A stretch of DNA of 64,000 bases from JALORV01 sp963775635 (GTDB lineage: Bacteria > Pseudomonadota > Gammaproteobacteria > Burkholderiales > Burkholderiaceae_F): the NCBI GenBank assembly GCA_963775635.1, contig CAVZJO010000003.1, positions 248,001 to 312,000 of the forward strand, given 5' to 3'. Shown here in pieces: positions 42,668 through 53,775 of this stretch (position 1 is its first letter; each line of letters starts with the position of its first letter). Below the pieces are notes generated by a model. The model had not been told where the DNA came from, did no database searches, and saw only the letters and a program-made list of their open reading frames with translations. The position numbers were made by a program, and so were the translations under genes.

Positions 42668-43795
42668 CTAGATTCGATCGGCGATGCGCGGCGTCAAGAT
42701 CTGGTTGCGGTTGTCGCCGGTGCCCGAATCCCAATCCGTTTCGCCGAACACGTCTTTGCGCCACATCTTGTATTCGTTCTCGATGCGAGCGTTCGCCCCC
42801 TCGGTCAAGATGGACCATCCGACGCCGTCGAGGTGATCACCCGGATCGGCGCGGATCATCGCCTTGGTCAGGGTCGGCACGCCTTCGGGCGCGTATGGCC
42901 ACGGCCATGACGTGGCCAGCATGCCGATCGAGCGGAGTTTCCCGATTTCGTTGTAGAGCACCTGGTGCGTATGACCGTGAATGTTGGTGACGTTGGCGAA
43001 GGGCTTCAGCACCTCCTGCACCTCGCGCCAGTCGCGCACCCAGAAGTTCCACGGCGGGTAGTACTCGTACAGCGGGTTGTGGCTGAAGACGACGACCGGT
43101 CGGTCCTTCGGCCAGTTAGCAAGCGCACTGTTCATCCACTGTAACTGCTCGCGGCCGACGAACGCCCATGCGCCGCCGAGGGTGCCGTCCAGCGTCGCCA
43201 TGTGGCCCATGCGGTCCTTTGGGCTGAACTTGCGCGATGTCCAGAAGTCGTCGGCGCGGCTGACCGTATCGATCCCGAGAAAGCGCACGCCCTTGTGGTC
43301 GAAACTCCACGGCGATTTGCCGAAAAGCTTGTTCCAGGTCGCCCCCATGTCGAGGTACCAGTCGTGCTCGCCGGGAATGAAAACCTTGCGGATCTTCACT
43401 TCCTTCAACAGATCGGCACCGAGCTGCAACTCGACCGGATCGCCGAGCTGAGCGAGGTCGCCGCCGAAAACCATAAAGTCGGCCGGCGGGTTCATCGCCT
43501 GCACTTCTCTGAAGGCGCGCGTGGCCTTCTCGACGAAGCGCGTGTTGACGTCCTTCGGATACAAGTGCGTGTCCGAGACCCAGGCGAAACGGAAACTCTG
43601 CCCGGTCTGCGCGAACGCCATATCGAGCGTGTTCAGCAGCGGAAACAGCCCATAGGTCGCGGCACCCGCGGTCCCGTACAACAGCGACTTGTGCAGGAAA
43701 GTGCGGCGGGTCACCACAGTCGAAGCGTCGGGTTTCTCGCGCGGCGCGCGCAGTGTCCGATCCATTTCACGTCGCAGCCGATCACGTTCGCTCAT
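42668..43795 (-). CDS. Tat-exported metallophosphoesterase
   Basis: A 375-residue protein. The N-terminus holds a twin-arginine-like TRRTFLHKSLLYGTAGAA. Calcineurin-type motifs: WVSDTHLYP (D-x-H), MVFGGDLAQLGDP (GGD), IPGEHDWYLD (GNHD variant with Glu), VVVFSHNPL and NIHGHTHQVL. Probably a periplasmic phosphodiesterase or phosphatase. It lies in the gene row between the blue-copper-like protein and the cytochrome. Confidence 0.85.
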   Translation of the reverse strand: MSERDRLRREMDRTLRAPREKPDASTVVTRRTFLHKSLLYGTAGAATYGLFPLLNTLDMAFAQTGQSFRFAWVSDTHLYPKDVNTRFVEKATRAFREVQAMNPPADFMVFGGDLAQLGDPVELQLGADLLKEVKIRKVFIPGEHDWYLDMGATWNKLFGKSPWSFDHKGVRFLGIDTVSRADDFWTSRKFSPKDRMGHMATLDGTLGGAWAFVGREQLQWMNSALANWPKDRPVVVFSHNPLYEYYPPWNFWVRDWREVQEVLKPFANVTNIHGHTHQVLYNEIGKLRSIGMLATSWPWPYAPEGVPTLTKAMIRADPGDHLDGVGWSILTEGANARIENEYKMWRKDVFGETDWDSGTGDNRNQILTPRIADRI

Positions 43796-43864
43796 TTGTG
43801 AACCTCCCTTCGAGGTATGCCGAATCGAAACCGCAAAGGACAGTCGCGCCTAAGGTCTTGTCCG

Positions 43865-44584
43865 CTACTTCGTCTTCAAATCGATCGACTTCTTGACGGT
43901 CTCGCCGCTCTTGACGCTCACCGGCATCTCGGTGTCACCGGCGTAGTACTGCGAAACCACCAGCGTGTAGTCGCCAGGTGGGATGTCGGTGATCTTGAAG
44001 CCGCCGTCTACTCCTGTCAGCGAGTAATAAGGGCTGTCGGCAACGTAGATGTGCGCGAGCATCCAGCCGTGAGCGTCGCATTCGACCCGTACCAGCCCCG
44101 GCCGCGGCAACTCGCGCGTGATCTTCTCCCCCTTGTCGGGCAGCGCCAGGTTGAACGCGGTGCGCTTGCCGTAAAAGCCGTGCGTGTTGTGCAGGATCGG
44201 GTCGGAGCTCGTGATAACGATCTTGCCGGGGCGAATCACCTGGACGGCAGGCTTGAAGATGCACTTTTCCTGGTCGAGCACCGGGATCGCGTCCGGTTTG
44301 CCCCAGTCTTTGCCCTTCGCCACTTCCTTCAGGTAGACGACGGCGTCCTGCACGCCCTTGTCCGGTCCGACGCGAATTTGCGGTTCGTCGCGCGGGCCGC
44401 CGCAGACTTCGCGGTCTTTGGTGGGGATGATCTTTCTGACGGGAGGAGAACCCTGAAACAGCACCTTGCCTTCGATGCTGCCGCCACCGGAAACGGTGGT
44501 TACTTCATAGGAGAGTGCTGGGCCAGCGGCGAGCAACACCACAACGACCTGCAGCAGCCCTGCCTTTCGCAGCGGTGCCTTCAT
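43865..44584 (-). CDS. Exported carboxypeptidase-regulatory-like protein with possible type I copper site
   Basis: A 239-residue secreted protein (signal AGLLQVVVVLLAAGPALSYE). The first part has the HNTHGF and CDAHGWM spacing of cupredoxin ligands (His, then C-x2-H-x2-M). The end (SLTGVDGGFKITDIPPGDYT) is a carboxypeptidase-regulatory-like beta-sandwich. Similar proteins occur in methylamine and respiratory clusters. Copper binding is inferred from motif only. Confidence 0.7.
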   Translation of the reverse strand: MKAPLRKAGLLQVVVVLLAAGPALSYEVTTVSGGGSIEGKVLFQGSPPVRKIIPTKDREVCGGPRDEPQIRVGPDKGVQDAVVYLKEVAKGKDWGKPDAIPVLDQEKCIFKPAVQVIRPGKIVITSSDPILHNTHGFYGKRTAFNLALPDKGEKITRELPRPGLVRVECDAHGWMLAHIYVADSPYYSLTGVDGGFKITDIPPGDYTLVVSQYYAGDTEMPVSVKSGETVKKSIDLKTK

Positions 44585-44792
44585 GGACGTCTCCCATCTG
44601 TGACGGCGATGCTAAGCAGCGCGACCAGCGACTGACAAATTGAATGTCTTCATATCCGTTATCGGGGTACGCTTGCGCGTCGGTCAATATCCGAAATCGA
44701 CGTTGTCAATGACCATCCGGCGCGAGATCACCGACGCGAGTACGCGTAGAGTGACTACTCGTCTGATTCGACAGACAAGAACGGAGGAGACG

Positions 44793-45836
44793 ATGACTCT
44801 GCAGGAGCTGCGGTATCTAGTCGCACTGGCGGACAAGGGTCACTTCGCGCGGGCGGCGGATGTCTGCAACGTCGGGCAGCCGACGTTGAGCACGCAACTG
44901 AAGAAGCTCGAGGATTACCTTGGCGTCACGCTGTTCGAGCGCAACAAGCACCACCTGCGACCGACTCCCATCGGCGAGAAAATCGTCGAGCGTGCGCGCG
45001 TCGCGCTCGAGGTCGTGGATCAGATTAAGGACTTGGCGCGCGCAGACCACGATCCTATGAACGGCCCCTTGCGCCTGGGCGTGATTCCGACGCTTGGTCC
45101 GTATCTTGTGCCGTTCGTGCTGCCGGCGATCCGTGAGGGTTTTCCCCAGTTGAACCTGTTCCTGCGCGAAGACCTGACCGCTCATCTGCTGGAACGACTG
45201 CGCCAGGGAAAACTTGATGCGCTGCTGTTGGCCCTGCCGGTACGCGGCGAAGACATCGAAGTGATGAGTCTGTTCCACGAGGCGTTCATGGTCGCCTTGC
45301 CCGTCGATCATCCGTTGGCGGCAAAAGCGCGGATCACCGAAACCGAACTCGCTCAGCAAAATGTGCTGCTGCTGGAGGAGGGCCACTGCATGCGCGATCA
45401 AGCGCTGGCAATCTGCGGCGCGAGTTCATCGGAACAACGCGAAGAACTGAAGGCGACCAGCCTCGAGACGCTGCGGCAGATGGTTGCCGCCGGCGTCGGC
45501 TGCACGCTGTTGCCCAAGCTCGCCGCCTTACCCGGCGTCGGTTCGGTGCAAAGCACGATGGTGCAGATTCGCCCGCTGGCGCCGCCCGCACCGAGGCGCA
45601 CGATCGGCGTTGCGTGGCGTCACGGCTATCCGCGCGAAGCCACTGTCAAAGGTCTGGCCAAACTGATTCTCGCGAACCTGCCGCCGGCCGTGGAACCGGT
45701 CAGCGTTGACGATCACCGCAAAGAGGCCAGATCCAACCACACCAAGTTGAATCGCGTCGTTGGTGCTGGCACGACTCGTCCGGCGCTGGGCCTGCAGGGC
45801 GGCGCCGCGGCAAGGCGAGCGTCGTTGGCGGGCTAA
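44793..45836 (+). CDS. oxyR: OxyR-type LysR regulator
   Basis: A 347-residue LTTR with HTH KGHFARAADVCNVGQPTLST near the start. The redox pair is in LLEEGHCMRDQALAICG, spaced as in OxyR Cys199/Cys208. It activates peroxide defence after disulphide formation. ATG 44793 has a GGAGGAG site; a TTG much further up is rejected. The tail after about residue 300 is longer than normal. Divergent from the oxidase-linked cluster with 208 bases between. Confidence 0.85.
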   Translation: MTLQELRYLVALADKGHFARAADVCNVGQPTLSTQLKKLEDYLGVTLFERNKHHLRPTPIGEKIVERARVALEVVDQIKDLARADHDPMNGPLRLGVIPTLGPYLVPFVLPAIREGFPQLNLFLREDLTAHLLERLRQGKLDALLLALPVRGEDIEVMSLFHEAFMVALPVDHPLAAKARITETELAQQNVLLLEEGHCMRDQALAICGASSSEQREELKATSLETLRQMVAAGVGCTLLPKLAALPGVGSVQSTMVQIRPLAPPAPRRTIGVAWRHGYPREATVKGLAKLILANLPPAVEPVSVDDHRKEARSNHTKLNRVVGAGTTRPALGLQGGAAARRASLAG

Positions 45837-46076
45837 CCAGGCACGGGCCGGCAGGACACCGCGGCGGTCCGTTGACTGGGTACGATTCGGTCGGGCGCGC
45901 TGCCGGTGCCGACGCGGCACCGCTGTTCGCCAATCTCGAGTCCCTGCTGAAGGGTGGAAGTAACGGGCGCTGAGCGGGCGGACCACACCTGGCGGAGCGC
46001 GTCACAAAATGCGAAGGGCGCCCCTGAGCGAGGATCGGTCGCAATCCAGGGCAGCAGCGGGCGCGCGCTCGCGTCG

Positions 46077-46875
46077 ATGAAATTCACCGCGATGGCGACG
46101 CGCCTGACCATTGCCGGCCTGATCACCTTGGCGGGGATCGCCATGTTCCAGGACCGATTGCTCTACTTCCCTGAGAAGGCCGCTGTCCGGGACATGGTTT
46201 CCGAACGGCTGCGCGCCTGGCCGACGCCGCAGGACTTTCGCGGCCTCGTGGCGGAGGCGGTTGGCCCCGTGCGCGGCACCGCCATCGTGTTTCACGGCAA
46301 CGCCGGGCATGCCGGTCACCGCGCCTTCTACGCCACTGCGCTCACGCCACTGGGCCTGCGCGTGATCCTTGCCGAATATCCGGGCTACGGACCACGCGAC
46401 GGCGCGGTCGGCGAAGAAAACCTGGTCGCCGACGCCGAGCAAACGATCGCGCTCGCCCATCGGCTCTATGGAGCGCCGCTGCTGCTTGATCGGCGAGTCG
46501 CTTGGGGCCGGCGTCGCGGCCGCCGCCAGTACGCGCCAACGCGACAAGACGACGGGGCTGCTGCTCATTACGCCATGGGATCGGCTCGAGAACGTCGCCG
46601 TCTACCACTACCCATGGCTGCCGGTGAAGTGGTTGCTGCGGGACCATTACGAGACTGTCACCCACCTCGCGGCGTTCGGCCGCCCGATCCTGGTGGCGGT
46701 CGCCGAGAGGGATAGCATCGTCCCCACGCGCTTCGGCATCGCACTTTACGAAGCGCTGGCGGATCCCAAGCGACTCGCAGTGTTCAAGGCTGTGGGACAC
46801 AACGACTGGGTTGCCAGCGCCGACGACACGTGGTGGCGTGGAGCGATTGCTTTTCTGCTCGGTGAGTCCCGCTGA
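46077..46875 (+). pseudogene. Membrane-anchored alpha/beta hydrolase, frameshifted
   Basis: The N-terminal helix LTIAGLITLAGIAMFQDRL, then VFHGNAGHAGHRAFYATAL (oxyanion region). Near 46489 an extra base breaks the frame just before the nucleophile elbow GESLGAGVAA. The second frame ends RDSIVPTRFG (Asp) and GHNDW (His). With one base removed, all triad positions are present, so the gene is probably intact in life. Confidence 0.8.
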
Positions 46876-46958
46876 TCGGATTTTGAACTACAGGCGCGGT
46901 TGCACGAAACGTAGCGGCGCGTATCTTGGACTCAGATCGACCAGCAACTCGATCCAAG

Positions 46959-49828
46959 ATGGCACAAAACCCTATTCGTGATGTAGGCGAAGAGCGCGTC
47001 ATCCAGGATCTGGCGCCTCGGCTCCTGCACGCTGGTTCGGGACCTCGCCGACGAAGTACGCCCCGGAACCGAGTTCGCCAGACGCCTCGGCCTCGATCAC
47101 TCGCTGGAGCGCGACTATGGACTCGACAGCCTGTCACGCGCGGAGCTCTTGCTGCGGATCGAACGCGAACTTGGCGTCGAGCCGGAGGAAACGCTGCTGT
47201 CGGAGGCGGAGACGCCGCGCGATCTGCTGCGCGTCTTGGCTGCCGCGCCGGCTGGGACCTCGAGCGCGTCGGCGTCTGCGCCGTCTGGCGTCATCTCCGA
47301 AAGCAACGAATCCGAGATCCAATACCCGCCGGATTCGATCGCGACGCTGGTCGACGTGCTCGACTGGCACGCGGAGCGCCACGGCGACCGGTTGCTGATC
47401 ACGCTTGATTCCGAGCACGGCGCGGCGACTCATCTGACGTATGGAAGGCTGCGCATCGACGCGCTCGCGGTCGCGGCGGGCCTGACCGACAAGGGCTACG
47501 GCGCCGGAGACGCGGTGGCCATCATGTTGCCGACCGGAAGCGACTTCTTCGCCGCGTTCTACGGTGCGCTGTACGCGGGTTGTGTCCCGGTGCCACTTTA
47601 TCCGCCGGCGCGCCTGTCACAACTGGAGGATCATCTGCGGCGGATCGCCGGCATTGTCCGCAACGCCGAGGCGCGCGTACTGATCACGGTCGGCCAGGCG
47701 AAGCCGCTCGCGCACCTTCTGCGCGTGCAGATCGAGTCACTGCGCGCAGTTGCCACCGTCTCCGACCTCGCTCTCCCGTGCAGGCAGATTGCGCGCCCTG
47801 CCCTGACTGCCGACGCGACCGCGTTCCTGCAGTACACCTCCGGCAGTACCGGCGATCCGAAAGGCGTGGTGATCAGTCACTCCAACCTGCTCGCGAACGT
47901 GCGTGCGATGGGGCGCACGGCGCGCATCAGCAGTGCCGATACCTTCCTGTCGTGGTTGCCGCTGTATCACGATCTCGGCCTGATCGGCGCCTGCATCGGC
48001 AGTCTTTACGTCGGCTATCGGCTCGTACTTTTGTCGCCGCTCGCTTTCCTTGCCAAGCCGTCACGTTGGCTGTGGGCGATCCACCGCCATCGGGCCACGG
48101 TGTCGGCGGCGCCGAACTTCGCGTACGAGCTGTGTCTGAACAAGCTGTCCGACGCCGAGCTCGAAGGGTTGGATCTGAGCTCTTGGCGTCTCGCTTTCAA
48201 CGGCGCCGAGCCGATCAGCCCGGGCACCGTGGAGCGTTTTGCGTCGCGCTTCGGGCGCTACGGCTTTCGGCGCGAAGCGATGTTCACGGTCTATGGTCTG
48301 GCCGAAGGCGTGCTCGGCGTCACCTTCCCTCCGCTCGAGCGCGAACCCTTGATCGATCGCGTGAGCCGTGCCGCACTAATGCTCGACGGCACGGCGAAAC
48401 CGGCCACGGCCGACGACGTGCATGCGATGCGTTTCGTGTCGTGCGGCGTGCCGCTGACCGGACACGAAGTGCGCGTCGTCAATGCGGCGGGGCACGAACT
48501 GCCCGAACGCGCGCAGGGTCGGATTCAGTTCCGCGGCCCGTCGGCGACCAGGGGCTACTACAAAAATCCTTCGGCCAACTCCAGTCTGTTCGACGGCGAC
48601 TGGCTGAATACCGGCGACCTGGGTTATTTCGCTGCCGGGGAGCTGTATCTAACCGGTCGCGAAAAGGACATCATCGTCCGCCGCGGGGCTAACATTCATC
48701 CGGCGGAGCTCGAGGCTGCGGTCGCAAACGTCCGCGGCGTACGCAAAGGCGGCGTGGCTGTATTTCCCGCCACTGATTCGCAGTCGGGCACCGAGCGCCT
48801 GGTTGTGTTGGCAGAAGTGCGCGCGACGGATGCCGAGGAGCGCCGGCGGATCACGGAATCGATCACTCAACTGGCGGTCGATCAGATCGGCATGCCGCCC
48901 GACGACGTCGTCCTGGCACCACCACGTTCGCTGCTCAAGACATCGAGCGGCAAGATTCGCCGCACCACCTGTCGCGAGCTCTACGAGCACGGTGCGCTTG
49001 GCCGCACGCAGCGCGCGCCCTGGTGGCAGCTGGCGCGTTTCGCTGCGCGCACCGCTGCCGCGCAGGTCCGGCGCGCCAGCCGGGGCGTCGTCCACACGGT
49101 TTGGGCAATGCTGGGCGTGGTTGACGCTCGTGATCTCAGGACTCGGTGCCTGGATAACGACGATGATCCTGCCCGGCGTCAGCCGGCGTCGGCGCGCGGC
49201 ACGAGCGTGGGCGCGCGCTGCGATCGCCATGGCGGGAATCGATGTTCGGGTTGAAGGGCTGGAACGCCTGCCGCGGTCGAATGCTGTCGTCGTCGCCAAT
49301 CACGCGAGTTATATCGATTCCATTCTGCTGACGGCCGCGCTGCCGCCGCGTTTCGGCTATGCCGCCAAGCGAGAGCTCGCAGGCGCGACATTTGTCGGCC
49401 CCGCGTTGCGAAGATTGGGCGCGGTCTTCGTCGAGCGTCTCGATGCGGCCGGCGGCGTCGAGGACACGGCCGCGCTCGAAGCGCGCGCCCGCGCGGGCGA
49501 ACCCCTGGTCGTTTTCCCCGAGGGGACGTTCCGGCGTGCGCCGGGGTTGCTGCCCTTCAAGCTCGGTGCTTTCGTGGTCGCGGCACATACCGGAGCGTCG
49601 ATCATCCCCGTCGCGCTGGTGGGGACGCGCTCGCTGCTGCGCGCCGGCGAGTGGCTGCCGCGCCGGTCGCAGATCGTGATCGAGATCGGCGCGCCGATTT
49701 GCTCGGCGAACCACGACTGGAACGCTGCGCTCGCACTGCGCGACGCCGCGCGGCGCGCAATCCTCGCGCGCGTGCCCGAGCCCGATGCCGACGTGTGCTT
49801 GGGTCCCGGCGGCGTGTTTGCGAGCTGA
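46959..49828 (+). pseudogene. ACP - acyl/AMP ligase - PlsC acyltransferase fusion, frameshifted
   Basis: Three domains. First, an N-terminal acyl-carrier-like domain (DYGLDSLSRAELLL, Ser carrier site). Second, an AMP-forming fatty-acid ligase (QYTSGSTGDPKGVVISHSN, VYGLAEGVLGV, WLNTGDLGYFA). Third, from about 49130 in another frame, a PlsC acyltransferase (VANHASYIDSILLT as HX4D; VFPEGTFRRAPGLLPFK). Shifts near 47033 and 49120. It resembles Aas-like enzymes that reattach fatty acids to lysophospholipids. Confidence 0.75.
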
Positions 49829-49880
49829 CAGTCGCAGAGGGATCGCTGCGATCCGTCGCGGCCCGTCGGCCGCCGTCTGC

Positions 49881-50198
49881 TCACTCGACCACCGGCGTCG
49901 CCTTCTGCGACGAGACGAATATCGTCGCGTCCGATACGGCGACCACGTCGTGCTCCTCGCCGGGCTGGGTGAACAGGTAATCACCGGCCGCCAGTTCCAC
50001 TCCACCGATGCGGACGACGCCGCTCAGCACCACGACCTCCTCGGTGCCGTGGTGCGCGTGGCGCGGGAACCTGGCACCCTGCGCCAGCCGCACGACCGAG
50101 GAACGCCCACCCGCGTCATTGTTGCGAAACAGGCTGCGCTCGATGCCTGGATAGTCGGTCGGACTCCACTCGCGATCGGCTGCCTTTTTGACCAGCAT
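49881..50198 (-). CDS. Small cupin protein
   Basis: A 105-residue single cupin domain: FPRHAHHGTEEVVVLSGVVR carries the two His and Glu of motif 1; PGEEHDVVAVSD supplies His of motif 2. Metal-binding beta-barrel, substrate unknown. Follows the NADH-dehydrogenase-like gene on the same strand with a 61-base gap. Confidence 0.8.
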   Translation of the reverse strand: MLVKKAADREWSPTDYPGIERSLFRNNDAGGRSSVVRLAQGARFPRHAHHGTEEVVVLSGVVRIGGVELAAGDYLFTQPGEEHDVVAVSDATIFVSSQKATPVVE

Positions 50199-50259
50199 CT
50201 CGACACCTCTGCGCCAGCATGTTCAAGACGATGAGGCCACGCTACTCGATGTTCTGCTG

Positions 50260-51583
50260 CTAGTGAAGCTTGACGCGCGGTTCGAGCCGCTCGCGCAACA
50301 GTCGGCTCATCGAGTCGAGCGCCACCCGCAGCACGCCGTGGATCGATATCTGGTGCATCTTGTAGAGCGACGCATACATCATCCGCGCGATCAGCCCCTG
50401 GATCATCATGCTGCCGCCGATCAGCCGGCCCATCAGCGTCCCGACGGCGGAGAGTTCGCCGAGCGATACCAGCGAGCCGAAGTCGTGGAAATGGAATTCC
50501 GGCAGCGGCCGCCCGGCCAGCCTCGCTTTCATCGACTTCGCGAGCAGCGTCGCCTGCTGATGCGCGACCTGAGCGCGCGGCGGCAGGATCGCCGAGCCCG
50601 GATGTCCGAGCCAGGGCGCAGCGGCGCAATCGCCGAACGCGAAAATGTCGGCATCGCGCGTCGTCTGCAGCGTGGCCCCGACGACCAGCTGGTTGGCGCG
50701 ATTCACTTCAAGGCCGTCAAGATTGCGCAGGACCGGCGGCGCCATGATTCCCGCGGCCCAGACGACCAGATCGGCCCGGAAGAACTCGCCGGACAAGGTC
50801 CGGACGCCTTCGGTATCCACTGCGGTGACGCGCTGCGCGGCGCGCACGTCGACATCGAGCCGTTTCAACAACCCGGCGGCCGCTTCGGACAGGTGTTCGC
50901 CGAGCTGCGGCAGGATGCGCGGCGCCGCCTCAAGCAGCGTCAGCCGGATGTTGCGCGCGGGATCGAGATGATCGAGGCCATAGCCGGCGTGCGCGCGGGT
51001 CGTCTGGCGGATCTCCGCCGCGAGTTCGACGCCGGTCGCGCCGGCGCCGATGATGACGATGTGCACCTGCGCCGGCTCGCCCGCGGCGGCGCGCGCGTCG
51101 GCACGCACGCTGGCCGCGATCAAGCGTCGATGAAACCGTTCGGCGTCGTCCGGCATGTCGAGTGATATCGCATGTTGTGCCACACCCGGCACACCGAAGT
51201 CGTTGCTGACGCTGCCGATGCAGACGATCAGCGTTTCGTAATCGAGCGTGCGCCGCGGCAGGATTTCCTCGCCGTCGACAGAATGCACTGCGTCGAGCCG
51301 GATGCACCGGCGCGCGCGATCGAGACCAGCGAGTGCCCCCTGTACGAAACGGAAGCCGTGCCAGTGCGCGAGCGCCGGGTAGTCGAGATCGTGCGCGTCG
51401 GCGTCCATGCGGCCGGCAGCGACCTCGTGCAAGAGTGGCTTCCAGACGTGCGTCGCGTTGCGGTCGACCAGCGTCACGCGGACCGGCCCCTTGCGGCCAT
51501 GCCGTTCGCCCAGCTTCGTCGCCAGCGGCAGTCCCGCCGGCGCCGCCGCCGACGATCACGATCCGGTGCGACGGCTGATTCAT
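50260..51583 (-). pseudogene. NDH-2-type FAD/NAD oxidoreductase, frameshifted near its N-terminus
   Basis: MNQPSHRIVIVGGGAGG (the FAD-binding Rossmann GxGxxG) is followed by a one-base shift at about 51535 into LPLATKLGERHGRKGPVRVT. The long frame continues VDRNATHVWKPLLHEVAAG, VIIGAGATGVELAAEIRQ (NADH site) and IFAFGDCAAAPW. This is a type II NADH dehydrogenase family protein (quinone reductase at the inner membrane face). Overlaps hutI by four bases. Confidence 0.82.
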
Positions 51584-52827
51584 GCGGCCGAGGTCGATCC
51601 GTTGACGACGCGGCCCGAGCGCACGACTGCGCGGCAGGGATTGAAGCCGATCGCATACGCGAGGTCGGCCGGCCGGTCGATGTCCCACAGCACGAAGTCG
51701 GCGCGCTTGCCCGGCTCGAGCGTGCCGACTTCGGACTGCAGTCCGAGCGCATGCGCAGCTTCGACCGTCGCGCCGGCGAGCGCTTCCGAGGGCGTCAGCC
51801 GGAACAGCGTGCACGCCATGTTCATCGCCAGCAGCAATGAGGTCAGCGGCGACGTGCCCGGATTGCAGTCGGTCGCCACTGCCATCCGCACGCCGGCGCG
51901 GCGCAGCGCGTCGATCGGCGGCAGCCGCGTCTCGCGCAGGCAGTAGAACGCGCCGGGCAGCAGCACGGCCACGGTGCCCGCGCGCGCCATCGCGTCGATC
52001 CCGGCCGGCGACAGCCACTCGAGGTGATCGGCCGACAGACCGTGAAAACGCGCCACCAACGCGGCGCCACCCTGGTCGGACAACTGTTCGGCGTGCAGCT
52101 TGATCGGCACGCCCAGCGCCTGCGCCGCGCGGAACACGCGCTCGGTCTGCTGCGGCGTGAATCCGATCGTCTCGCAGAAGGCATCAACGGCGTCGACGAG
52201 ACCCTCGCCCACCAGCGCGGGCAGCATCGCATCGCAGATCTCGTCGATGTAGGCGTCGGCGCGCCCGGCGTACTCGGGCGGCAGCGCATGCGCGCCGAGG
52301 AACGTCGTGCGCACCGTGACCGGTAGTTCGCGACCGATGCGGCGCGCGACGCGCAGCATCTTGCGCTCGGCGTCGAGGTCGAGGCCGTAACCCGACTTGA
52401 TCTCGAGCGTGGTCACACCCTCGGCCAGCAGCCGTCGCACCCGCGGATTCGCTCGAACGAAACAGTTCGTCCTCGGAGCGACGCGCGTCGCGCGCACCGT
52501 CGACAGGATGCCGCCACCGCGCTGCGCGATCTCGGCATAGGTCGCCCCGGCGAGCCGTGCCTCGAACTCGTCGCTGCGGTTGCCGGCGTAGACGATGTGC
52601 GTATGGCAATCGATCAGGCCGGGCGTGATCCACGCACCGCGACCGTCGACCATGCGTTCCGCCCGCAGACCAGCCGGCAATCGCGCCTCCCGTCCGATCC
52701 ACGCGATGCGATCGCCGCGCACGGCGACTGCCGCATCATGGATCTCGCCGTAGCCGGCAGCGCGACAGCGGCCATCGTCGCCAGGTGCACGTGCAGTCCA
52801 CAGGCTATCGCAGCTATCGCACGCCAC
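51580..52827 (-). CDS. hutI: Imidazolonepropionase with two out-of-frame patches
   Basis: A 415-residue amidohydrolase. PGLIDCHTHIVYAGNRSDEF has the metal His pair; KLHAEQLSDQGGAALVARFH and AVATDCNPGTSPLTS provide further ligands. It opens 4-imidazolone-5-propionate to formiminoglutamate in histidine degradation. Two segments, about 52755-52797 and 52440-52490, translate as nonsense but make normal HutI sequence in a shifted frame (LHVHLATMA, SEDELFR), so each is a compensated indel pair. GTG start at 52827. Confidence 0.85.
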   Translation of the reverse strand: MACDSCDSLWTARAPGDDGRCRAAGYGEIHDAAVAVRGDRIAWIGREARLPAGLRAERMVDGRGAWITPGLIDCHTHIVYAGNRSDEFEARLAGATYAEIAQRGGGILSTVRATRVAPRTNCFVRANPRVRRLLAEGVTTLEIKSGYGLDLDAERKMLRVARRIGRELPVTVRTTFLGAHALPPEYAGRADAYIDEICDAMLPALVGEGLVDAVDAFCETIGFTPQQTERVFRAAQALGVPIKLHAEQLSDQGGAALVARFHGLSADHLEWLSPAGIDAMARAGTVAVLLPGAFYCLRETRLPPIDALRRAGVRMAVATDCNPGTSPLTSLLLAMNMACTLFRLTPSEALAGATVEAAHALGLQSEVGTLEPGKRADFVLWDIDRPADLAYAIGFNPCRAVVRSGRVVNGSTSAA

Positions 52828-53752
52828 GCGCGACTCCGTCGGCGATGCGCGCGACGATGCGCGCGGCGACCGCCGCCGTGCGGCCGTCGATGTCGAAGCG
52901 CGGATTCATCTCCGCGATGTCGGCCACGCGCACCTTGCCGCTGGCGCACACCACGTCGATCAGCGGCTCGACCACATCGAGCCCGACACCACGCGCAGCC
53001 GGCGCGCTGACGCCGGGCGCAACGCAGGAGGGCAGCACGTCGAGGCAGAACGTCAGGTAGACGTGATCGACATCGGCGATGAAGGCCTGCAGCGCCGGCG
53101 CCGTGTGAGCCGGGTCGAGCGCCTCGTCGAGCTGTGACAGCACCCGAAGCTCATTGCGCGCGCGCGAACAGCGCTTCCGTATTCGAATAGCGGCTGACGC
53201 CAAGGCAGGCATAGCGGAACGGCCAACCGCGCGCCTCGCAATCGCGTGCGATCTGCAGGAACGGCGTACCCGACGTGGCCCGTACATCCTGCCGCAGATC
53301 GAAGTGCGCATCGAAGTTGACGATGCCGATGCGCGGGATGCCAGCCGCACCTTGCGCATGGGCGGGCCAGACCGCTGAACGACGCATACGCCATTTCGTG
53401 TCCGCCGCCGAGCACCAGCGGAAAGCGGCCGGCGTCGAGTTCGTGCCGTACCGCTTCGCCGAGCGCGTGCTGCGCCGATTCGAGCGCATCGCCGTCGCAA
53501 CCGATGTCGCCGCCGTCGGCCAGCGCGCGGCAATCGTGCACCGGGATGTTGCGCAATGCCTGACGTATCGCGGCGGGACCACCGGCCGCGCCGACTCGCC
53601 CATGGTTGCGTGCGACGCCGGCGTCGCAGGCGAAGCCCAGCAGCACCGTCGTGGCCGCGCGGCGTGCCGCCCGTAAGCGGCTGCATCAGCTGGTGCCAGC
53701 GTCGCCCGAGAGATCCTTCGGCATCATCGGTGCGCCCCTGCCAGACGGACAT
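52814..53752 (-). pseudogene. hutG: Formimidoylglutamase, frameshifted
   Basis: At least three reading frames join to make an arginase-fold protein: LLGFACDAGVARNHGRVGAA, FPLVLGGGHEMAYASFSG (metal His), GIPRIGIVNFDAHFDLRQDV (D-x-H-x-D) and TFCLDVLPSCVAPGVSAPAA. It converts formiminoglutamate to glutamate and formamide. Shifts fall near 53690, 53380 and 53160. Located between hutH and hutI in the expected operon order. Confidence 0.82.
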
Positions 53753-53775
53753 GTCGACGCTCCGATCGCCGCTCG

